Shown in pieces: positions 8,995 through 18,410 of a stretch of DNA of 61,506 nucleotides (the first letter of the stretch is position 1; every line of letters begins with the position of its first letter). Source of the stretch: Christensenellaceae bacterium Phil10 (GTDB lineage Bacteria; Bacillota; Clostridia; Christensenellales; CAG-917); NCBI GenBank assembly GCA_001940895.1, contig MSGY01000011.1, positions 142,942 through 204,447 on the forward strand, in the 5' to 3' direction. A program made the position numbers and the translations under genes. The notes beneath the pieces were generated by a model. That model saw only the letters and a program-made list of their open reading frames with translations. It ran no database searches and was not told the origin of the DNA.

Positions 8995-9930
8995 TTAAAG
9001 TTTTTCGATTATTCTTAACTTCGCGCTTTTGGAACGCGGGTTGTTCGTCTGCTCCTCTTCGGAGGGCAATATCGCCTTGTTCCGGACGAACTTGACGACT
9101 TCGCGTCTTCCGCATACGCATACGGGAAGCGACTTGTCGCATATGCATCCCGTCGCAAGGTCCTTCATCGTCTGTTTGACTATCCTGTCTTCTTCCGAAT
9201 GAAAAGTGATTACGCACATTCTTCCCTTCGGATTCAGATAATCCACCGACGTCCTTATCGCGGTATCGAGATTTTTCAGTTCTCCGTTTACTTCTATGCG
9301 GATAGCCTGAAAAGTCCTTTTTGCGGGATTTCCGAATTTCCAGCGATTGGACGCGGGTACGCTGTACTCGATTATTTTTGCCAACTGTCCCGTCGTCGAT
9401 ACGGGGGATTTTGCGCGTTCTTTTACTATATTTTTCGCGATGTTCTTCGCAAAACGCTCGTCTCCGTAGGCAAATATTACGTCGGCAAGTTTTTTTTCGT
9501 CGTACGAGTTAACGACGTCGTACGCGGAAAAGCCGTTGCTTCTGTCCATTCTCATATCGAGCGGCGCGTCCTGCATATAAGAAAAACCTCTTTCCGCGTT
9601 GTCTATCTGATAGCTCGAAACGCCGAGGTCGGCAAGTACGCCGTCGATTCCGGAAATATTCAATCCGTCCAATATGTTTTTAATGTTCTTAAAGTCGTCG
9701 TGTACGAACGTAACTTTATTTTTATAGGCTTTCAGCCTTTCCGACGCAAACTCTATTGCGTCCGCGTCTTTGTCTATCGCTATTAGTTTTCCCGACCCAA
9801 GTCTTTTCAGAATCTCGCCGCTGTGTCCCCCTCCTCCGAGAGTACAGTCGACGTATATTCCGTCGGGTCTGACGTTTAACCCTTCGATACATTCCGAAAG
9901 AAGTACCGGCGTATGATTGAACGTTTCCAT
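8995..9930 (-). CDS. rsmH: 16S rRNA (cytosine1402-N4)-methyltransferase RsmH (MraW)
   Basis: SAM-dependent enzyme that methylates N4 of C1402 in the 16S rRNA decoding centre. The 311 residues start [18 protein letters not shown], the usual N-terminus, and contain the SAM motif [14 protein letters not shown] (28-41), [12 protein letters not shown] and the C-terminal block ALRxEVN-like [10 protein letters not shown] followed by ITFHSEEDR. Length matches the family. ATG at 9928-9930 shares one base with the mraZ stop (TGATG), so translation is coupled. Confidence 0.96.
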   Translation of the reverse strand: METFNHTPVLLSECIEGLNVRPDGIYVDCTLGGGGHSGEILKRLGSGKLIAIDKDADAIEFASERLKAYKNKVTFVHDDFKNIKNILDGLNISGIDGVLADLGVSSYQIDNAERGFSYMQDAPLDMRMDRSNGFSAYDVVNSYDEKKLADVIFAYGDERFAKNIAKNIVKERAKSPVSTTGQLAKIIEYSVPASNRWKFGNPAKRTFQAIRIEVNGELKNLDTAIRTSVDYLNPKGRMCVITFHSEEDRIVKQTMKDLATGCICDKSLPVCVCGRREVVKFVRNKAILPSEEEQTNNPRSKSAKLRIIEKL

Positions 9931-10379
9931 CAGAATCCGAATTTTCCGAGAGGCTCGAGGGCTTTGTCGTATTCATCGTCGTCAAGTTCCTTAAAGCGCT
10001 CTTCGTATACTTCGGCAGCCCATAATTCTATCCTGTCGAACATTCCGACGAAAACGACGTTCTTGTTTATTTTCGCGACCTTTCTGAGATTTGCGTCGAG
10101 AATAAATCTGCCCTGATTATCTTCTTCGGGTACGGACATCGTCGCAACCATTTTGCGCAACGCGTCGGTTGCTTCTTTACCCTCTTCGGTAACGAAAGAA
10201 ATTTCTTTTGCTTTCGCCTCGTAAAGGGCTGCAAACTGTTCGGCGGAATATATAAACAGGCATCCGCTTGTACCTCGGACTATCGCAAAATTCTCGCCCA
10301 GTTCCCCTTTGAGTTTGGCGGGGATACGCAAGCGATTCTTCTGGTCAAGCTGGTGATTGTACTTACCGACGTACGCCAT
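9930..10379 (-). CDS. mraZ: Transcriptional regulator MraZ
   Basis: DNA-binding AbrB-fold protein heading the dcw cluster; in bacteria where it was studied it binds repeats in its own promoter. I chose ATG at 10377-10379 because it follows GGAGGAAAT and gives the family N-terminus [20 protein letters not shown]; a longer frame upstream would overlap the -10 box. The 149 residues contain the two tandem MraZ repeats (about 5-50 and 80-125, second with [12 protein letters not shown]). The promoter carries 10-bp spaced AAGTGGT repeats, which suggests autoregulation. Confidence 0.95.
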   Translation of the reverse strand: MAYVGKYNHQLDQKNRLRIPAKLKGELGENFAIVRGTSGCLFIYSAEQFAALYEAKAKEISFVTEEGKEATDALRKMVATMSVPEEDNQGRFILDANLRKVAKINKNVVFVGMFDRIELWAAEVYEERFKELDDDEYDKALEPLGKFGF

Positions 10380-10408
10380 ATTTCCTCCGAAATAACGTTT
10401 GTAGCATA

Positions 10409-10443
10409 ATATTATCATATTATTTGACCACTTGCAACCACTT
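10409..10443 (-). promoter_or_regulatory. mraZ promoter with tandem MraZ-box repeats
   Basis: On the minus strand, -35 TTGCAA (10432-10437), 17-bp spacer, -10 TAATAT (10409-10414). Two direct copies of AAGTGGT lie exactly 10 bp apart (complement of 10427-10433 and 10437-10443) and overlap the -35. Known MraZ operators are GTGG-type direct repeats with about 10-bp period, so this is a probable autoregulatory site. A further AAGTGGT lies on the plus strand at 10561-10567. Confidence 0.65.
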
Positions 10444-10641
10444 TTAATAAATTTTTTTCAGTTTTTTCAGAAAATTTTTCTTAATTTTCTTAAATTCGCG
10501 ATTATTATAGCAAAATATCGACTTTAATCGGAAAATATTGCCAAATTTCGCAAAATCCGCAAGTGGTCAGTTGTCCCTACTTTTATTCGAAAATTCGCCC
10601 ATATACTATGCCGTCGCTTCAAAAAAAGTGCAACGAGGCGC

Positions 10642-10665
10642 AAAAAAACAACCCTCGCGGGGTTG
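10642..10665 (-). terminator. Intrinsic terminator after the metallophosphoesterase gene
   Basis: Minus-strand stem CAACCC/GGGTTG with a 5-nt loop (10649-10665) followed by seven T (complement of 10642-10648), 34 nt past the stop. The rest of the gap 10380-10698 holds only the mraZ promoter region. Confidence 0.75.
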
Positions 10666-10698
10666 ATAAATTCTTTTTTTTAAAAAAACAAACGGCGT

Positions 10699-11400
10699 TC
10701 AGTCGCCGTCGATTTCAATAAGTCTGTTTCCCAATTTATCGCACGACGTCATATAATATGACACGCCGTTTTTTTCGCACTTGATTTCCGTTCTTCCGTA
10801 GCGGCCGTGAAGATGTCCGTAAACCACCTTTGAAACTCCGTATTTTTCCGAAAGTTCCGTGAACCCGCTGTCTCCGTTATCGAGCTCGAAAGGAGGATAA
10901 TGCAACATTGCGATAAGAGTATCCCCGTCGGAAAGTTTCGTTTTTGCGTCGTTCAGCGCAAGTTCGTATCTTATCAGCTCTCTGTTGTAAATTTTTTCGT
11001 CCTCTTCTGCTCTGTTCGACTCGGGCAAAGTCCATCCTCTCGTACCGCAGAAAACGAATTTTCCGAATTTAATCGAATTGTTCTGCAAAGGAAAAATATT
11101 TTTTTCGGCAAGCATCCGGGCAAGTTTCGTATAGCTTTGCCACCAGTAATCGTGATTGCCTCTGACAATTATCTTTTTCCCCTTCAGTTTTTCCACTTCC
11201 GCAATATCAATAAGCGCGTTTTCAAGAGTCATCGCCCACGACAAATCGCCCGAAAGCAGGACGATATCGTCGTCGCCCACTTTAGCGTCCCAGTCTTCCC
11301 TGATTTGTCCGAAATGATTTTCCCACATCGTGCCGAACACGTCCATAGGTTTATCGGACGAAAAAGATAAATGCAAATCCGATACTGCAAATATTTTCAT
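10699..11400 (-). CDS. Calcineurin-like metallophosphoesterase
   Basis: A 233-residue cytosolic phosphoesterase with all metal-binding motifs of the family: DLH (7-9), GDLSW (about 51-55), GNHDYW (about 80-85), the mid-domain histidine in MLHYPP and GHLHG near the C-terminus. It resembles the YkuE/YfcE-type predicted phosphohydrolases widespread in Clostridia. No signal peptide or extra domain is seen. Substrate unknown. It stands alone between its own promoter and terminator, with AAAGGAATT before the ATG. Confidence 0.85.
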   Translation of the reverse strand: MKIFAVSDLHLSFSSDKPMDVFGTMWENHFGQIREDWDAKVGDDDIVLLSGDLSWAMTLENALIDIAEVEKLKGKKIIVRGNHDYWWQSYTKLARMLAEKNIFPLQNNSIKFGKFVFCGTRGWTLPESNRAEEDEKIYNRELIRYELALNDAKTKLSDGDTLIAMLHYPPFELDNGDSGFTELSEKYGVSKVVYGHLHGRYGRTEIKCEKNGVSYYMTSCDKLGNRLIEIDGD

Positions 11401-11447
11401 AATTCCTTTCGCGCACGCGCTTTTGAAAACTTAAATCAATATAATTA

Positions 11448-11476
11448 CTTATAACACATTATAATGTTTTTTTCAA
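11448..11476 (-). promoter_or_regulatory. Promoter of the metallophosphoesterase gene
   Basis: Minus strand: -35 TTGAAA (11471-11476), 17-bp spacer, -10 TATAAG (11448-11453), about 47 nt upstream of the start. Confidence 0.5.
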
Positions 11477-11492
11477 GCAATCTCCGGAATAT

Positions 11493-11521
11493 CACAAAAA
11501 AAATACGCTATACATAAAATA
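11493..11521 (+). promoter_or_regulatory. Sigma-K-type promoter
   Basis: CACA (11493-11496), 16-bp spacer, CATAAAATA (11513-11521). This fits the Bacillus/Clostridium sigma-K consensus mACm-N16-CATAnnnTA at every defined position. No convincing sigma-A -35 is found. It lies 27 nt upstream of the start of the next gene, which has a GGAGGTG ribosome site. Confidence 0.6.
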
Positions 11522-11548
11522 AGGTATAAACGCTTTGGAGGTGTAAAA

Positions 11549-12199
11549 ATGTCGTTTTGTAATACTTTAAAACCAGACAGAACGCCCGGCCCCATTACGG
11601 GGAATCCGTTACATAATCTGTGCGAAAGGGCTTGTATACAAGTGAAGAAAGTTTTCGACGCGTGCATTAATCAGACGTCGCTCGAAAATTATCCGATTAC
11701 GGTTACAAATCCGACGCCCGCAAACTTCACGACCCCTCTGACCTACGTCAGCGCGGCGTCCACCACTACCCGCGGAACGATTACCAATCTTATCGTAACG
11801 CCGTTGTCCAGCGAAAACCCGCACAATTCACGCGTACAGGCGACGATAACAATTCCCATCGAAGTCATATACGTCGACGCCAATAACGTCGAAGGAAAAG
11901 GGACCGCGGAAATTCAGGTAAACGAAGACGTTGTAATGTGTTTCCCCGACAACTCCGTTATACCCGTGGAAATCGCCGCAACCGTGAACGCGGTTTCTCC
12001 CGAAGGCGTATGGACGGAAGGACTCAATTTCTCGATTACGAGCTGCGTAACGGTCGTTCTGAAAGCCGAGGCAGAGGTCGAACTTCTCGTTCCTTCGTAC
12101 GGCTACTGCTATATTCCTCCTTGCCAGGCATATACTCAGGAAGTATGCACGGGAGTATTCGACCTGCCGTTATTTCCCACGAATTTTACAACCCGATAG
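11549..12199 (+). CDS. Hypothetical protein, candidate spore-coat component
   Basis: A 216-residue protein with no recognised catalytic motif. No signal peptide or membrane segment is seen. The N-terminus has a proline/glycine patch and the cysteine segment CERACIQVKKVFDAC (25-39); the rest is threonine- and valine-rich, with beta-strand-like alternation, and ends in a second cysteine group (YCYIPPCQAYTQEVC, about 187-201). The beta-rich body recalls SPOCS/DUF3794-like spore proteins, but I cannot establish homology. It is a lone plus-strand gene with its own strong terminator, and its promoter matches sigma-K, the late mother-cell factor that drives coat genes. The coat role is inferred from that promoter and the cysteine pattern. 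Confidence 0.7.
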   Translation: MSFCNTLKPDRTPGPITGNPLHNLCERACIQVKKVFDACINQTSLENYPITVTNPTPANFTTPLTYVSAASTTTRGTITNLIVTPLSSENPHNSRVQATITIPIEVIYVDANNVEGKGTAEIQVNEDVVMCFPDNSVIPVEIAATVNAVSPEGVWTEGLNFSITSCVTVVLKAEAEVELLVPSYGYCYIPPCQAYTQEVCTGVFDLPLFPTNFTTR

Positions 12200-12206
12200 T
12201 AATTGA

Positions 12207-12245
12207 AACGGGCTCCGTAAAAAAGCGGAGCCCGTTATTTTTATG
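12207..12245 (+). terminator. Intrinsic terminator of the candidate coat gene
   Basis: Perfect 10-bp stem ACGGGCTCCG/CGGAGCCCGT (12208-12217, 12226-12235) with loop TAAAAAAG, then TATTTTTATG. It may also slow transcription coming from engB on the other strand. Confidence 0.85.
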
Positions 12246-12282
12246 TTGAATTTTTGGATATTATTATAAATTGTAGCGTTTT

Positions 12283-12885
12283 TTATAATACTTGAGGCGC
12301 ATTTTCAAGAATTTGGGCGATTCTGTCAAGTATAGCTTCTTTCCCCGTTTTCTCGTATGAAGATATCGCATACACGTTATCCACGCCTATCCCCACCTTC
12401 GTCGCAATGTTTTGCAATGCCTTTTTCTGCTGCATTTTCGACAGTTTGTCGGCTTTCGTGGCTATAACCGAAAACTGAAAATTATAATGAAAAAGATAAT
12501 TTATAAGTTGCATATCTTCCCTTGTCGGGTCGTGACGGATATCAAGCAAAACGAAAACGTGAACAAGATTTTTGCCGTTATGTAAATATCCCTCTATCAT
12601 CGGTCCCCATTTGGATTTTTCCTCTTTACTGACTTTTGCGTATCCGTATCCCGGTAAATCCACAAGAAAAAACTCGCCGTTGTTTATCTCGAAAAAATTA
12701 ACCAGTCGCGTACGCCCGGGGTCCGCCGACGTCCTCGCAAGCTTGTTGCGGTTTGTCATAAAATTGATAAACGAGGATTTTCCGACGTTGGATTTTCCCG
12801 CAATCGCAATCTCGGGCGCGCCGAACGAGGGAATTTCTCCCCCGTTCGAAAGCGACTGTACGAATCTTGCGTTTTTTATTTCCAT
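12283..12885 (-). CDS. engB: Ribosome biogenesis GTPase EngB (YsxC/YihA)
   Basis: TRAFAC-class GTPase needed for late 50S subunit assembly. The G1 loop AGKSNVGKSS, G3 DLPGYGYAK and G4 TKADK are present, with the conserved TSADPGRTRLVNFF switch-I region. I use ATG at 12883-12885 (200 residues); a TTG at 12889-12891 overlapping the lon stop would add two residues. It is the last gene of the tig-clpP-clpX-lon-engB group, the same relative order as tig-clpX-lon-ysxC in Bacillus. Confidence 0.95.
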   Translation of the reverse strand: MEIKNARFVQSLSNGGEIPSFGAPEIAIAGKSNVGKSSFINFMTNRNKLARTSADPGRTRLVNFFEINNGEFFLVDLPGYGYAKVSKEEKSKWGPMIEGYLHNGKNLVHVFVLLDIRHDPTREDMQLINYLFHYNFQFSVIATKADKLSKMQQKKALQNIATKVGIGVDNVYAISSYEKTGKEAILDRIAQILENAPQVL

Positions 12886-12887
12886 AG

Positions 12888-15182
12888 TCAATTTTCCATC
12901 GCGTTTTCAAACACGCTCATAACGTTGTTTACGGGTACGAAACGGATACTGTTTTTAACGCTTTCGGGCAATACCGCAACGTCTTTTTTGTTTTCTTCGG
13001 GAATAATTACCACGTCTATTCCGGCACGCATTGCCGCAAGCGTTTTTTCTTTCAGCCCGCCTATGGGCAACACTTTACCTCTTAAAGTAATTTCTCCCGT
13101 CATCGCGACGTCGTTTCTGACGCTTTTTCCCGTCAATGCCGAATAAACGGCGGTAGCTATGGTGATACCTGCGGACGGTCCGTCTTTCGGAATGGCGCCT
13201 TCGGGAACGTGAATGTGAATATCCTTATCCTTAAAGGCGTCCTCGGGTATACCGAATTCCTTTGCGTGCGCGTGGATATAACTTATCGCGGTACGCGCGC
13301 TTTCCTTCATAACGTCGCCGAGATGACCGGTAAGCAATATTTCGCCTTTTCCGCTGACGATGCTGACTTCTATCGTCAGAATTTCGCCCCCGACAGCCGT
13401 CCAGGCAAGCCCCGTCGCGCTGCCGACCTCTCCGTGCTCGGGTTTTTCGGTCTCGCCGTATTTTTCGACTCCCAGATAATCTGAAAGATTTTTATCGGTA
13501 ACGACGATTTTTTCGGGTGCGCTGCCCTCGACTATTTTCACGGCCACCTTGCGCATTACGTTAGCGATTTCCTTTTCAAGACCTCTGACTCCGCTCTCGC
13601 GGGTGTAGGAATAAATTATCTTATAAACCGCGTCGTCGGTAAATTCAAGTCTGTCCGAAGTAATACCGTGCGCCTTAAGTTGCTTTCCGATAAGATGTCT
13701 TTTTGCGATTTCAAGCTTTTCTTCGGGCGTATAACCGCTCATTTCGATAATTTCCATGCGGTCGTAAAGGGGCGCGGGAATGGTATCGGGATTATTTGCC
13801 GTCGCAATGAAGATAACCTTTGACAAATCGAACGGTATCTCGAGATAATTGTCGCGGAAAGCCGAGTTCTGTTCGGAATCCAGCACTTCGAGAAGTGCGC
13901 TCGAAGGGTCGCCCTTGAAATCGGAAGCCAGCTTGTCTATTTCGTCAAGTAAAAACACGGGATTCATCGTTCCCGCAAGTTTAATACTGCTTATAATACG
14001 CCCGGGCATCGCGCCGACGTAAGTTTTGCGGTGGCCTCGTATTTCGGCCTCGTCGCGTATACCGCCGAGACTCATTCTGACGTATTTTCTGTTAAGGGCG
14101 CGGGCGATACTTTTTACGATTGAAGTTTTTCCGACGCCCGGAGGCCCCACAAGGCAGATTATTGGCTCTTTCTTTTCGTCGGTGAGTTGTCTTACCGCAA
14201 GAAATTCGAGTATTCTCTCCTTGATTTTTTCAAGACCGTAGTGGTCCTCGTCAAGTATTTTACGCGCATTTTCTATATCGTTGTTATCCTCGCTTTCCAC
14301 GCCCCACGGAAGTTCGAAAACAAAATCGAAATAATTGCGGGAAATGGCGTAGTCGGGACTCGACACGGGCATTTTTGCGTTGCGTTCGATATCTTTTTTC
14401 AGTTTCTGTTTATTTTCGTCGGATATAGGCAGCTTGTCCACCTTACCCGTCAGGTCCTCGTCGTCGTTATCTCCGAGTTCGTCCTGAATTGCTTTTATCT
14501 GTTCCCTTAAATAATACTCTTTCTGGCCTTTGTCGATGTTTTCTCTTACCTTACGGTTGATTTTCTTTTCGACTTTCGCGATTTCGAGTTCGTTTTCGAG
14601 AAATTCAAGAAGCACGTCGTATTTTTCGATGACGTCGTCCATTTCGAGGAAAGCCTGCCTGTCGCCTATGTCCATAAGATGCGCCGTACGATATAAAAAC
14701 GCAACCGGTTCCTCCGAATCGGACAATACGCCGTAAATCTCTTTCGTCGCCCGTTCTCCCACAAAATAATGTTCCTCGACGACCGACATGCATTTTCTGC
14801 GGTACGCCTTCGCCTCGACGGTGCGGGCGTGAAGTTCTTTTGCGGTCTCGTAAGACGCAGTTATAAATTCGGCGTCGTCGCTAAATCCCGTAACGACGAT
14901 TTTTCTGAGCCCTTCAACGATAACTCTGAGCGTTTCGGAGCCGTTAGCGATAACCTGAACGATACGCGCAAGTACGCCTACGTTATAAATTCCGTCGGCA
15001 GACGGCGCCGCTTCGTCGACGTTTTTCTGACGGCATAAAAGAATTTTTCCGTTATAGTTTTTAACGGCTTCTTCAACTGCTTTAACGGATTTTTTCCGAC
15101 CGACGTCGAAATTTACCGTTGTAGAGGGAAAAACCGTTAATCCCCGTAAAGGAATTAGCGGTAAATCTGTTTTTTTAGGCAT
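12888..15182 (-). CDS. lon: ATP-dependent protease Lon (LonA type)
   Basis: Cytosolic AAA+ serine protease that degrades damaged and regulatory proteins. The 764 residues comprise the N-terminal LON substrate domain (about 1-200), a coiled-coil linker, the AAA+ module with Walker A GPPGVGKT and Walker B FLLDEIDK, and the C-terminal protease domain with the Ser-Lys dyad in KDGPSAG and PIGGLKEK. There is no membrane segment, so this is LonA, not LonB. The stop overlaps or abuts engB, and clpX lies 12 nt upstream. Confidence 0.97.
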   Translation of the reverse strand: MPKKTDLPLIPLRGLTVFPSTTVNFDVGRKKSVKAVEEAVKNYNGKILLCRQKNVDEAAPSADGIYNVGVLARIVQVIANGSETLRVIVEGLRKIVVTGFSDDAEFITASYETAKELHARTVEAKAYRRKCMSVVEEHYFVGERATKEIYGVLSDSEEPVAFLYRTAHLMDIGDRQAFLEMDDVIEKYDVLLEFLENELEIAKVEKKINRKVRENIDKGQKEYYLREQIKAIQDELGDNDDEDLTGKVDKLPISDENKQKLKKDIERNAKMPVSSPDYAISRNYFDFVFELPWGVESEDNNDIENARKILDEDHYGLEKIKERILEFLAVRQLTDEKKEPIICLVGPPGVGKTSIVKSIARALNRKYVRMSLGGIRDEAEIRGHRKTYVGAMPGRIISSIKLAGTMNPVFLLDEIDKLASDFKGDPSSALLEVLDSEQNSAFRDNYLEIPFDLSKVIFIATANNPDTIPAPLYDRMEIIEMSGYTPEEKLEIAKRHLIGKQLKAHGITSDRLEFTDDAVYKIIYSYTRESGVRGLEKEIANVMRKVAVKIVEGSAPEKIVVTDKNLSDYLGVEKYGETEKPEHGEVGSATGLAWTAVGGEILTIEVSIVSGKGEILLTGHLGDVMKESARTAISYIHAHAKEFGIPEDAFKDKDIHIHVPEGAIPKDGPSAGITIATAVYSALTGKSVRNDVAMTGEITLRGKVLPIGGLKEKTLAAMRAGIDVVIIPEENKKDVAVLPESVKNSIRFVPVNNVMSVFENAMEN

Positions 15183-15194
15183 TCTGTCTCCTGT

Positions 15195-16436
15195 TCAGGC
15201 AATCTGACGCCTGATAATTTCGGCGGGTTTTCCTTTTTCGACGGAGTCACCCGTGATTATGACTTTTTCAATCGATTTATCGCCCGGAATCTCGTACATT
15301 ACGTCAAGCATAATCTGTTCGAGTATCGAGCGCAGACCTCTCGCACCCGTTTTAAGCGCGATGGCCTTTTTCGCGACCGCATGCAACGCGTCGTCGTCGA
15401 TAACGAGGTCGACGTTGTCGAGTCTGAAAAGTTTGCGATACTGTTTGATGAGCGCGTTTTTGGGTTCGGTCAGAATTTTGATAAGCGCATCTTCGTCAAG
15501 TTCGTCGATGGATACGACGATGGGAAGCCTTCCGACGAATTCGGGAATAAGTCCGAATCCGATAAGGTCGTCGGGCTGAATATCCTTGATGATTTCGCTG
15601 TATTTTCTGGTTTTGTCGTCTTTAAGCACCGAGTTGAAACCCAGCGACGAATTATCGGTACGTTTTCCGATAATCCGGTCGAGTCCCACAAACGCTCCGC
15701 CGCAGATAAACAGAATATTGGTGGTATCTATCTGATACATTTCCTGCATAGGGTGTTTACGTCCGCCCTGCGGAGGAACATTGGCGACCGTGCTTTCGAT
15801 AATTTTGAGGAGAGCTTGCTGTACGCCCTCTCCCGACACGTCGCGCGTAATCGAAACGTTTTCGCTTTTTCTTGCGATTTTGTCTATTTCGTCGATATAG
15901 ATAATGCCGTGTTCGGCGCGTTTGATATCTCCGTCCGCAGCCTGAATGAGTTTAAGCAGAATATTTTCGACGTCCTCGCCGACGTAGCCCGCCTCCGTAA
16001 GAGTCGTGGCGTCCGCAACGGCAAAAGGCACGTTCAGAATACCCGCAAGCGAACGGGCAAGCAAGGTTTTTCCGCAACCGGTGGGGCCGAGAAGGAGTAT
16101 ATTACTCTTGTCCAGCACGACGTCGTCGTCGGATTTTTTGTTGTTTGCAATCCTCTTGTAGTGATTGTAAACGGCAACCGACAACACTTTTTTTGCGCCG
16201 TCCTGACCGACGATATAATCGTCGAGACGCGCTTTGATTTCCTCGGGCGTAAGCAAGGAGAAAGTTTCTTTTTTCGGGGAATCGGCTTCGGCATACTCTC
16301 TGTCGAGAATGTCGTTGCATTCCTCTATGCACTCGTCGCAGATTGTAACGCCGTTGGGGCCCGCGATGAGTTTTAAAACTTCGTCCTCGCTTTTACCGCA
16401 AAAGGAACAGTATTGTTTTACAGTATTTTCTTCCAT
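15195..16436 (-). CDS. clpX: ATP-dependent Clp protease ATP-binding subunit ClpX
   Basis: AAA+ unfoldase that feeds substrates to ClpP. The 413 residues start with the zinc-binding domain (cysteines 10, 13, 33, 36), followed by Walker A GPTGCGKT, Walker [10 protein letters not shown], and the [14 protein letters not shown] and GGAFVGLD blocks, the region of the ClpP-contacting IGF-type loop. ATG at 16434-16436 lies 6 nt from the clpP stop, an operonic arrangement. Confidence 0.97.
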   Translation of the reverse strand: MEENTVKQYCSFCGKSEDEVLKLIAGPNGVTICDECIEECNDILDREYAEADSPKKETFSLLTPEEIKARLDDYIVGQDGAKKVLSVAVYNHYKRIANNKKSDDDVVLDKSNILLLGPTGCGKTLLARSLAGILNVPFAVADATTLTEAGYVGEDVENILLKLIQAADGDIKRAEHGIIYIDEIDKIARKSENVSITRDVSGEGVQQALLKIIESTVANVPPQGGRKHPMQEMYQIDTTNILFICGGAFVGLDRIIGKRTDNSSLGFNSVLKDDKTRKYSEIIKDIQPDDLIGFGLIPEFVGRLPIVVSIDELDEDALIKILTEPKNALIKQYRKLFRLDNVDLVIDDDALHAVAKKAIALKTGARGLRSILEQIMLDVMYEIPGDKSIEKVIITGDSVEKGKPAEIIRRQIA

Positions 16437-16442
16437 ATTCTC

Positions 16443-17039
16443 CTAGTTATGGCGGGGATAAATGATTTTATCGACAATACCGTAGGCAAGCGCTTCCTCG
16501 GCCGACATAAAGTTGTCGCGGTCGGTATCGCGCTCGATTACGGAAATATCCTGCCCCGTCATTTCGGCAAGATAGCGGTTCATCTTTTCTCTGGTCTTAG
16601 CGATGTGCTGAGCGGCAAGAATAATATCGCTTGCCTGTCCCTGCGCCCCGCCGAGAGGTTGATGAATCATGATTTCGCTGTTGGGAAGCGCGTAGCGTTT
16701 GCCTTTCGCGCCCGCCGCCAGCAGGAACGCGCCCATTGACGCTGATAAACCTATCGAAATCGTGCTTACGTCGCATTTGATATAGTTCATAGTATCGAAA
16801 ATGGCCATTCCGTCGGTAATGCTTCCGCCGGGACTGTTGATATACAAAGCAATATCCTTGTGAGGGTCGCGCGCTTCGAGATAAATGAGTTGCGCTATAA
16901 TGTAATTCGCCAGGTCAGTATTAACCTCGCCGCTCAAAAATATTATTCTGTCCTCGAGAAGCCTCGACGCAAGGTCGTACTGACGCTCGCCTCTGTTGGT
17001 CTGCTCCACGACGCTTATCATTTTTTCGTTATAATTCAT
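16443..17039 (-). CDS. clpP: ATP-dependent Clp protease proteolytic subunit ClpP
   Basis: Serine peptidase that forms the tetradecameric chamber for ClpX or ClpC. With the chosen ATG (17037-17039), preceded by GAGGTG, the protein has 198 residues and the catalytic triad Ser101 (SASMGAF), His126 (IMIHQP) and Asp175 (DRDNFM). A GTG 12 nt upstream would add MRCF but would consume the ribosome site, so it was rejected. Location between tig and clpX is typical of many bacteria. Confidence 0.97.
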   Translation of the reverse strand: MNYNEKMISVVEQTNRGERQYDLASRLLEDRIIFLSGEVNTDLANYIIAQLIYLEARDPHKDIALYINSPGGSITDGMAIFDTMNYIKCDVSTISIGLSASMGAFLLAAGAKGKRYALPNSEIMIHQPLGGAQGQASDIILAAQHIAKTREKMNRYLAEMTGQDISVIERDTDRDNFMSAEEALAYGIVDKIIYPRHN

Positions 17040-17088
17040 AAAACACCTCACCGAATTATTTTATACTGTTTTGCCGATATATATTCGG

Positions 17089-18378
17089 TCATTTTGCGGG
17101 ATTGAGTTCCTTAAGTTTAGCCATAAGGGCGTCGGTAAGACTCTGGTTGAGCAGATAACTCACGTAACGCGGGTCCATAGTCTTTTTGTATTCCTCAAGG
17201 GATTTGTTCTGACCTTTCGCCATCTCTTCGATTTTCTTATTGACGGCTTCCTCGTCGGGCAGTATGTTTTCGGTTTTGATAATCTCTTCGAGAACGAGAC
17301 GGATTTTTACGTTACGCGCTGCGGTTTCTCTGTAGTCGTCCGCCATTTTTTCTCTCGTGATACCCGCGTATTTCAGATAATCGTCGAGTTTCATTCCCTG
17401 ATACATAAGACGGTATTCGAATTCCTGAATCATTTCGTCAACCTGGTCGGCAACCATACATTCGGGAACTTCGACGGTCGCGTTGTCCACAATGGCGTCG
17501 ACGCGTTTGTTTTCTTCCTGAATTTCGGCGCGCTCCTCAGCCTGTTTTATAAGACCGGCTTTGATATCCTCTTTATACGCGTCGAGAGTGTCGAATTCCG
17601 AAACGTCTTTTGCGAATTCGTCGTCGAGAGCGGGAAGTTCCTTCACTTTGATAGCGTTGAGTTTTACTTTGAAAACAGCTTCTTTTCCGGCAAGGTTCTG
17701 CGCGCCGTATTCCTTCGGGAAGGTAACGGCGATATCCTTTTCCTCGCCTTTTTTCATACCTACGACGCCCTCTTCGAAACCGGGAATAAAGGTTTTGCTG
17801 CCAAGTTCGAGGTCGTAATCGGTGCCTGCGCCGCCGTCGAATTTGACGCCGTCTACCGAGCCTTCGAAATCGATATTTGCGATATCGCCTTTTTTGGCTT
17901 TCCTGTCCTTTTCGATTTCAACTACGCGCGCCGCTTTGTCCTGCGCGAGTTTAAGTTCGGCGTCGACCTGCTCGTCCGTGACTTCGACTTTTTCTTTTTC
18001 GACTTTGAGTCCTTTGTATTTTCCGAGTTTGACCTCGGGCTGAACGGTTATCGTAACCGCGAATTTGATTGCTTTATCGCTGACTTCGAGAATGTCCGCT
18101 TCGGGACGGCCGACGGGTTTGACGTCGGGTTCCTTATCGAGCGCTTCCTCGAAATATTTGGGCAGAATTATATCAAGAGCGTCGTTCAGAAAAACGTCTT
18201 TACCGAACTCGGCCTCAAGCACCTTGCGGGGAACTTTGCCGGGACGGAAGCCTTCGAGTTTATACTTGCTTTTATTCTTGTTGTACGCTTCCTGAACAGC
18301 CGCTTCGACTTCGGCTTCGTTGATGTCGATAGTAAATTTAACCTGACTTTTTTCAAGTTTTTCGAGTGTGTAGTTCAT
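17089..18378 (-). CDS. tig: Trigger factor, ribosome-associated chaperone
   Basis: Peptidyl-prolyl isomerase and chaperone that binds nascent chains at the exit tunnel. The 429 residues show the three-domain layout: ribosome-binding N-domain with the signature FRPGKVPRKVLE (about 44-55), an FKBP-type PPIase domain (about 150-245; KKGDIANIDFEG, PGFEEGVVGMKKGE) and a charged helical C-domain. It starts the tig-clpP-clpX-lon-engB group and has GGAGGT 4-5 nt before the ATG. Confidence 0.97.
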   Translation of the reverse strand: MNYTLEKLEKSQVKFTIDINEAEVEAAVQEAYNKNKSKYKLEGFRPGKVPRKVLEAEFGKDVFLNDALDIILPKYFEEALDKEPDVKPVGRPEADILEVSDKAIKFAVTITVQPEVKLGKYKGLKVEKEKVEVTDEQVDAELKLAQDKAARVVEIEKDRKAKKGDIANIDFEGSVDGVKFDGGAGTDYDLELGSKTFIPGFEEGVVGMKKGEEKDIAVTFPKEYGAQNLAGKEAVFKVKLNAIKVKELPALDDEFAKDVSEFDTLDAYKEDIKAGLIKQAEERAEIQEENKRVDAIVDNATVEVPECMVADQVDEMIQEFEYRLMYQGMKLDDYLKYAGITREKMADDYRETAARNVKIRLVLEEIIKTENILPDEEAVNKKIEEMAKGQNKSLEEYKKTMDPRYVSYLLNQSLTDALMAKLKELNPAK

Positions 18379-18410
18379 AAAACCTCCAATAAATTACGTA
18401 AACGAATTAT

